Assembly (NCBI RefSeq): GCF_014696435.1
Contig: NZ_JACJQG010000027.1
Coordinates: forward strand, 41,222 to 105,221
Reading direction: 5' to 3'
Source of the DNA: Calothrix anomala FACHB-343
Lineage (GTDB): Bacteria; Cyanobacteriota; Cyanobacteriia; Cyanobacteriales; Nostocaceae
Length of the DNA: 64,000 nucleotides
In this document: positions 60,694 through 64,000 of the stretch, in pieces
Layout: each line of letters starts with the position of its first letter
Numbering within the stretch: the first letter of the stretch is position 1
Notes under the pieces: generated by a model
What the model was told of the DNA's origin: nothing
What the model saw: the letters and a program-made list of their open reading frames with translations, nothing else
Database searches by the model: none
Position numbers and translations under genes: made by a program

Positions 60694-61140
60694 ATGCCGA
60701 TTTTGCAACGCATCCCTTGGGTTTCTCTCACACTATTACTATTGAGCTACAGTACCTTGGGCTGGGTAATATCTGAGACCAAAGCCCCTTTGTTTATTTG
60801 GGGAATTACTGTGTTAGGTATCTTACTATTTGTAGGCTGCTTAACTGTCCCCTGGACAAGGATGACACAATTATCTATTGTTGTTTTTAAATCCAATACT
60901 AGGACTTTTTTATTTTCAGTTTTGGCAGCCTTCTTATTCTTTGTCATGCTTGCTTGGTTTCGCATGTTCCTTGACACATTGCTAATCATAGCGGCAGCTA
61001 TCTTAGCGAGAATAGACTTTCAAGCAGCTGGATACAAAGAAGGGCAAGCTTTTTGGATTACATCTGCACTTTCATTAGCAGGTGTAGCCTTAGGCGCAGG
61101 AATGCAAATTCTCTATCTCCGCCACTGGGCAATCCTTTAA
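60694..61140 (+). CDS. Small membrane protein, function unknown
   Basis: A 148-residue protein with four predicted helices (about 10-28, 33-52, 70-90 and 118-142). The hydrophilic turn between helices 2 and 3 is TVPWTRMTQLSIVVFKSNTR, and residues 96-115 (DTLLIIAAAILARIDFQAAG) hold another hydrophobic stretch. It resembles hypothetical proteins common in cyanobacteria, but I recognise no named family. It converges with rpmA. An inverted repeat (CACCCTA against TAGGGTG) spans the gap between them. Confidence 0.65.
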   Translation: MPILQRIPWVSLTLLLLSYSTLGWVISETKAPLFIWGITVLGILLFVGCLTVPWTRMTQLSIVVFKSNTRTFLFSVLAAFLFFVMLAWFRMFLDTLLIIAAAILARIDFQAAGYKEGQAFWITSALSLAGVALGAGMQILYLRHWAIL

Positions 61141-61166
61141 TTTTCCTTGACGGACAATTTTCTCAT

Positions 61167-61324
61167 AAAAAAATAGGGTGTAAATTAGCTAATACTCACT
61201 TAAATTAAATATTTTGGCGTTAGGACTGTCAAAAGCTAGCTTGGACTTTGGACTACTGACTTTTGACAACCTAAGTGCGAAATATAGAATTTAAGTGCGT
61301 AATAGCTTACCACCCTATTTTTTT
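61167..61324. repeat. Long-range inverted repeat bordering rpmA
   Basis: AAAAAAATAGGGTG (61167-61180) is the exact complement of CACCCTATTTTTTT (61311-61324). The 130 bp between them is AT-rich and contains direct CTAAGTGCG/TTTAAGTGCG copies. The right arm ends 11 bp before the rpmA stop and could, on the minus strand, be read as the end of a terminator stem. Confidence 0.65.
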
Positions 61325-61334
61325 CAGCTATTTC

Positions 61335-61613
61335 CTAGCTAGCAACCGGTTCAGCTGCAGCAGGTGCGTAAACACTGACTTTTTTACGAGTTTTACCCTT
61401 TCTTTCAAAGGTAACAACACCGTCGATTAACGCAAATAAGGTGTCATCGCTACCAATACCAACATTGTTACCAGGGTGGAATTTAGTACCGCGTTGACGT
61501 ACCAGAATATTTCCAGCACGGACAACTTGACCGCCATAGCGTTTTACGCCTAGACGTTGAGCATTAGAGTCACGACCGTTGCGTGTACTACCTGTTCCTT
61601 TCTTATGAGCCAT
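61335..61613 (-). CDS. rpmA: 50S ribosomal protein L27
   Basis: A 92-residue large-subunit protein near the peptidyl transferase centre. The canonical opening [20 protein letters not shown] is present, followed by [20 protein letters not shown] and [20 protein letters not shown]. The N-terminus begins directly with AHKKG, so no cleaved leader is present. The C-terminal Ala-rich tail ([11 protein letters not shown]) is typical of cyanobacteria. It follows rplU by 23 bp in the same direction. Confidence 0.98.
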   Translation of the reverse strand: MAHKKGTGSTRNGRDSNAQRLGVKRYGGQVVRAGNILVRQRGTKFHPGNNVGIGSDDTLFALIDGVVTFERKGKTRKKVSVYAPAAAEPVAS

Positions 61614-61636
61614 AATTTCCTTTTGTGACTTAACTT

Positions 61637-62032
61637 TTATTGATTATTCTCAGCAGTGGTTTCTTCAGGGGAAGCTTGAGCAGTTATTGCTGCTTCTTCC
61701 AAAGCTAGAACTGCACCATTGAGGTTAATTGAATTAATCAACAGTCTAGTGATTTCCTGGCGATGTCCGCGTTTTTTGCGGGTTTTCTTCTTCGGCTTCA
61801 TTTTGTATACCAGGACTTTACGACCTCTCAGATGCCGTAATACAGTCCCTTCTACAGTCGCCCCTGCTACTAGCGGCTGACCAATGTTGAGTTCGCCGTC
61901 GTGTTGGATTAGTAATACCTTGTCTATTGTAACTTTCTCATCAGGTTGAGCAGCCAATAGCTCAATATCGTAAAAGCGGCCAGCTTCAACTTTTAGTTGT
62001 TTACCGCCAGTTTCAATAATTGCGTAAGTCAT
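61637..62032 (-). CDS. rplU: 50S ribosomal protein L21
   Basis: A 131-residue large-subunit protein. L21 motifs are [20 protein letters not shown] (residues 1-20), [20 protein letters not shown] and the basic [20 protein letters not shown] (about 74-93) ending QEITRLLI. The C-terminal 25 residues ([20 protein letters not shown]) are an acidic tail seen in cyanobacterial L21. It heads the rplU-rpmA operon. A long leader and a good sigma-70-type promoter lie upstream. Confidence 0.98.
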   Translation of the reverse strand: MTYAIIETGGKQLKVEAGRFYDIELLAAQPDEKVTIDKVLLIQHDGELNIGQPLVAGATVEGTVLRHLRGRKVLVYKMKPKKKTRKKRGHRQEITRLLINSINLNGAVLALEEAAITAQASPEETTAENNQ

Positions 62033-62190
62033 CGAATTGTCCTTGAGGTTGCCGTACAGGTAGCTGGCCTTGCTTACTTTGAGATAAGCGGTTTTTATGC
62101 TTTTGCCAGCTTTTGCAGTATGTCTACCTGATCCGAGCAGGAATTAGACAGACAATCTAAAATTGTATCTTATTGACTGCTATAGAGCAA
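62033..62190 (-). promoter_or_regulatory. rplU-rpmA promoter and structured leader
   Basis: Read on the minus strand, TTGCTC (62190-62185) and TACAAT (62167-62162) are separated by 17 bp, a good vegetative promoter. Transcription would start near 62155, giving a leader of about 120 nt with several GC-rich short stems. Such leaders often control L21 operons, but I cannot show the ligand. Confidence 0.65.
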
Positions 62191-62631
62191 CATAACACAA
62201 CTATTTTCACCACAAAAGTCTCAACGATAGGGCTATTTGCGCGATCGCCAAATTAAATAATAGATTTTTCCAAAAAATTTTTGCTGATTTGGCGAAATTG
62301 AGATTTGCGCTGATGTAGATCAATGAGACACAGAACAGCACCGAAAAGTCTGAGCAGCAGATCATAGTTGCTCAGATTTTCTCTATTCTCCGGTTACAGC
62401 ACTACAAACCAGGGATATTCTTTATAAATTTTGCAAAACTTTAAAATATTTAACTTTTAAAAAAATAACTATTAGCTATTCACGGTTGTAAAGAGCGATC
62501 GCTTGTCATTTATAGCCATCCTCAATTATTTGTGAAATATTACATTTATGGTTGTTGCTCGTCAACAGTCAACAGCCAAAACCATAACCTTTCATAAATT
62601 GACCGACATTAACTTATATTGACTCAATCAC
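62191..62631. other. Divergent gap between rplU and the nucleotidyltransferase gene
   Basis: AT-rich, with HIP1-type GCGATCGC sites near 62241 and 62496. It holds a plus-strand hairpin (62349-62376) with a T tract that belongs to no known gene, and GTCAACAGTC heptamers near 62561-62574. Confidence 0.5.
62349..62381 (+). terminator. Orphan terminator-like hairpin
   Basis: TCTGAGCA (62349-62356) pairs with TGCTCAGA (62369-62376), followed by TTTTCTCT. No plus-strand gene lies upstream within reach, so it could end a small RNA or attenuate transcription of the gene at 62632. Confidence 0.5.
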
Positions 62632-63723
62632 ATGAAAAGAATAGACGTAGAACAAAGAACAATTCTCATAGGTTTAGCTGGTAGTCATGGCTATGGATTA
62701 AACCGTCCCGATTCTGATTTTGACTACCGAGGCATTTTTATCGCCCCTAAAAGATATTACTTGGGGTTCGATAACATAGAACAAAAAGAAAATGGTTGGG
62801 ACGAGCCAGGAATATTTTCGTTTTTAGATAATAATCAAGATACAGTTATTTATGAATTAAAAAAAATCCTACATTTATTAGCTGGAGCCAATCCCAATGT
62901 ATTAGAATTACTCTGGTTGAATAACTATCCCGTACTTACAGATATTGGCAAGCATTTAATTAATCATAAACAAATATTTTTAAGCAAGAAAGTTAAACAT
63001 ACTTATTCTGGTTATGCTTTCGCTCAAATCAAAAAAATGGAAACCCATCGTAAGTGGTTATTAAATCCTCCCGAAAAGAAGCCACTACCGTCAGATTTTG
63101 GCATAGAAGACGAATTACCTTTAGTTAAAGAAGACCTTAATGCATTTTTAGAGTATCTTTATCTGTTAATTAGAGGAAGAATCGAATTTTTAGAAGAAGC
63201 TGAACAGTTATATAAACTACTGACAGCAGATATAGATTTCAAAGGCGTACTCAAACAGTACACCCTACCCGACGAAACTATGGAATACACGCAAAAGCTC
63301 ACCAACAGCCGCAAAGATTTTATCCGTCTGCTGCAAAAAAGTCAAAGCTATCAAATAGCTTTAAGAGAATGGCAAGCTTACTTATCATGGCAGAAAAATC
63401 GCAATCCAGCCAGAGCAGAAATGGAAAGCAAATCTGGATTTGATTTGAAGCATGGGATGCATTGTATTCGACTATTGCGTAGTGGACTGGAAATTTTGCA
63501 ACAAGGAGAAATTACTGTTGATAGAAGAATCGCTGGTGATGCAGATGATTTAAAAGCGATTCTTCAAGGTGCATATACATACGAGCAAGTAATGAAAATG
63601 GCGGAAGAATTAGTTGCAAAAATGGAAACTGCTTATGCACAATCAACTCTCCCCCATAAACCTAACTTGGAGCAAATTAACAACTTATGTATGGAGTTAG
63701 TAGAAATGCAAGGATGGGAATAA
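62632..63723 (+). CDS. Nucleotidyltransferase-fold protein (YcgL-like)
   Basis: A 363-residue protein with a DNA polymerase beta-type nucleotidyltransferase core at its N-terminus. The glycine motif is LAGSHGYGL (about 15-23), and the metal-binding DSDFDYRGIF (27-36) has the D-x-D pair. The helical rest (residues 100-363) resembles the YcgL/predicted nucleotidyltransferase group. Further conserved bits are IYELKKILHLLAGANPNVLE (about 78-97) and KHGMHCIRLLRSGLEILQQG. Substrate is unknown; some relatives modify tRNA or proteins. No antitoxin-like partner gene is visible next to it. Confidence 0.85.
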   Translation: MKRIDVEQRTILIGLAGSHGYGLNRPDSDFDYRGIFIAPKRYYLGFDNIEQKENGWDEPGIFSFLDNNQDTVIYELKKILHLLAGANPNVLELLWLNNYPVLTDIGKHLINHKQIFLSKKVKHTYSGYAFAQIKKMETHRKWLLNPPEKKPLPSDFGIEDELPLVKEDLNAFLEYLYLLIRGRIEFLEEAEQLYKLLTADIDFKGVLKQYTLPDETMEYTQKLTNSRKDFIRLLQKSQSYQIALREWQAYLSWQKNRNPARAEMESKSGFDLKHGMHCIRLLRSGLEILQQGEITVDRRIAGDADDLKAILQGAYTYEQVMKMAEELVAKMETAYAQSTLPHKPNLEQINNLCMELVEMQGWE

Positions 63724-63827
63724 ATTAACAGTGAGAGCGGGGTTATTCCAGCAGATCAATTTTCCCCATTTTCATATTCTTCTCTTGCTTAAATTTACAC
63801 CTAAACCTCAAGTCATAACCATTTGCT

Positions 63828-63860
63828 AGATCCCCGACTTCTCTAAGAAGTCGGGGATCT
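63828..63860 (+). terminator. Perfect 15-bp palindrome after the nucleotidyltransferase gene
   Basis: AGATCCCCGACTTCT (63828-63842) pairs exactly with AGAAGTCGGGGATCT (63846-63860), with a CTA loop. It lies 105 nt after the stop and lacks a T tract. It may be a repeat element rather than a terminator. Confidence 0.6.
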
Positions 63861-63914
63861 GGGGAGCATCCCAATTTTGACGCAATACCCTTCAAGGGTA
63901 TTGCTATACCAACA

Positions 63915-63998
63915 AAGCCTGCCTTCGCAGGCTAAAAGTTTGATAGCCTGCGAAGGCAGGCTTCGTATTTCTAGCCCCACCCTTATAGGGTGAGGGCG
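63915..63998. repeat. 84-bp double-hairpin element, copy 2
   Basis: A perfect 20-bp inverted repeat (arms 63915-63934 and 63944-63963, 9-nt loop), with palindromic arms around CTTCG. It is followed at 63972 by TAGCCCCACCCTTATAGGG, the same second hairpin as at 52089. Total length equals copy 1. Confidence 0.85.
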
Positions 63999-64000
63999 TT

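Larger units (their letters stand above)
63724..64000. other. 277-bp region to window end, repeat-rich
   Basis: Contains a 15-bp-stem palindrome (63828-63860) and an 84-bp double-hairpin element (63915-63998), preceded by AATACCCTTCAAGGGTATT near 63883-63902. No gene seen before the window ends. Confidence 0.6.

Noticed and set aside
62632-63723. MNT-type toxin-antitoxin pair
   Set aside because: The nucleotidyltransferase motif is present, but the protein is far longer than MNT antitoxins and no HEPN partner gene is adjacent.

Overview
The window is chromosomal DNA of a cyanobacterium, most likely a filamentous, heterocyst-forming type (Nostoc, Calothrix or Tolypothrix relatives). The evidence is the high density of GCGATCGC-type (HIP1) octamers, the many intergenic arrays of 7-bp tandem repeats (GTCAACA, GACCAAT, CTAGCCC, GCCCAAT and CCCAAAG families), the rbp-rpsU gene pair, and the adjacent cruF-cruG carotenoid genes. 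I saw no tRNA, rRNA, CRISPR array, prophage or intact insertion sequence.

Layout. Positions 1-13.6 kb hold housekeeping and envelope genes: small membrane proteins, a lysozyme-like protein, two proteins with L,D-transpeptidase-like SxGC motifs, a secreted TPR protein, rsmI, a PfkB kinase, a CysQ-type phosphatase, an RRM protein with ribosomal protein S21, and a lipoprotein. Positions 13.7-20.7 kb hold a GT39-type membrane glycosyltransferase, then a MarR regulator, an HlyD/EmrA adaptor and two MFS transporters. Near-identical palindromic sites before marR and before the adaptor gene suggest one regulon.

Positions 20.8-45.2 kb form a large extracellular polysaccharide locus. It carries GDP-fucose synthesis (gmd, fcl), dTDP-rhamnose synthesis (rfbB, rfbA, rfbC, rfbD), two phosphoglycosyl transferases, six glycosyltransferases (two GT2, three GT4-type, one CgeB-type is counted among these), a Wzy-like polymerase, a Wzx-like flippase, a Wzc-like tyrosine kinase/co-polymerase, a sugar aminotransferase and a GNAT acetyltransferase. 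The part from about 31.6 to 43.7 kb is visibly AT-rich, as expected of an exchangeable serotype-like core. Together these genes could make activated sugars, build a repeat unit on undecaprenyl phosphate, flip it, polymerise it and export it.

Positions 45.2-51.2 kb hold pgsA, purU and a four-gene ABC system: ATPase, permease, a GldG-like protein and a DUF4340 protein. Positions 51.2-54 kb are repeat-rich, with a 63-bp tandem array, several hairpin elements, an Rpn-family nuclease and two gene remnants. Then follow a TPR-CHAT protease-like protein, an RNase HI with an extra C-terminal domain, cruG and cruF (myxoxanthophyll synthesis, which may use the GDP-fucose made by gmd/fcl), the ribosomal proteins L21/L27 and a nucleotidyltransferase.

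The most notable points beyond ordinary annotation are the shared MarR operators, a 142-bp MITE with 13-bp terminal inverted repeats and 5-bp target duplication between rfbB and rfbA, two 84-bp double-hairpin elements of identical layout, the 63-bp tandem array at 51.4-51.7 kb, and four copies of an AGACGCGAT palindrome. No clearly new defence or metabolic system is proven by the sequence alone.
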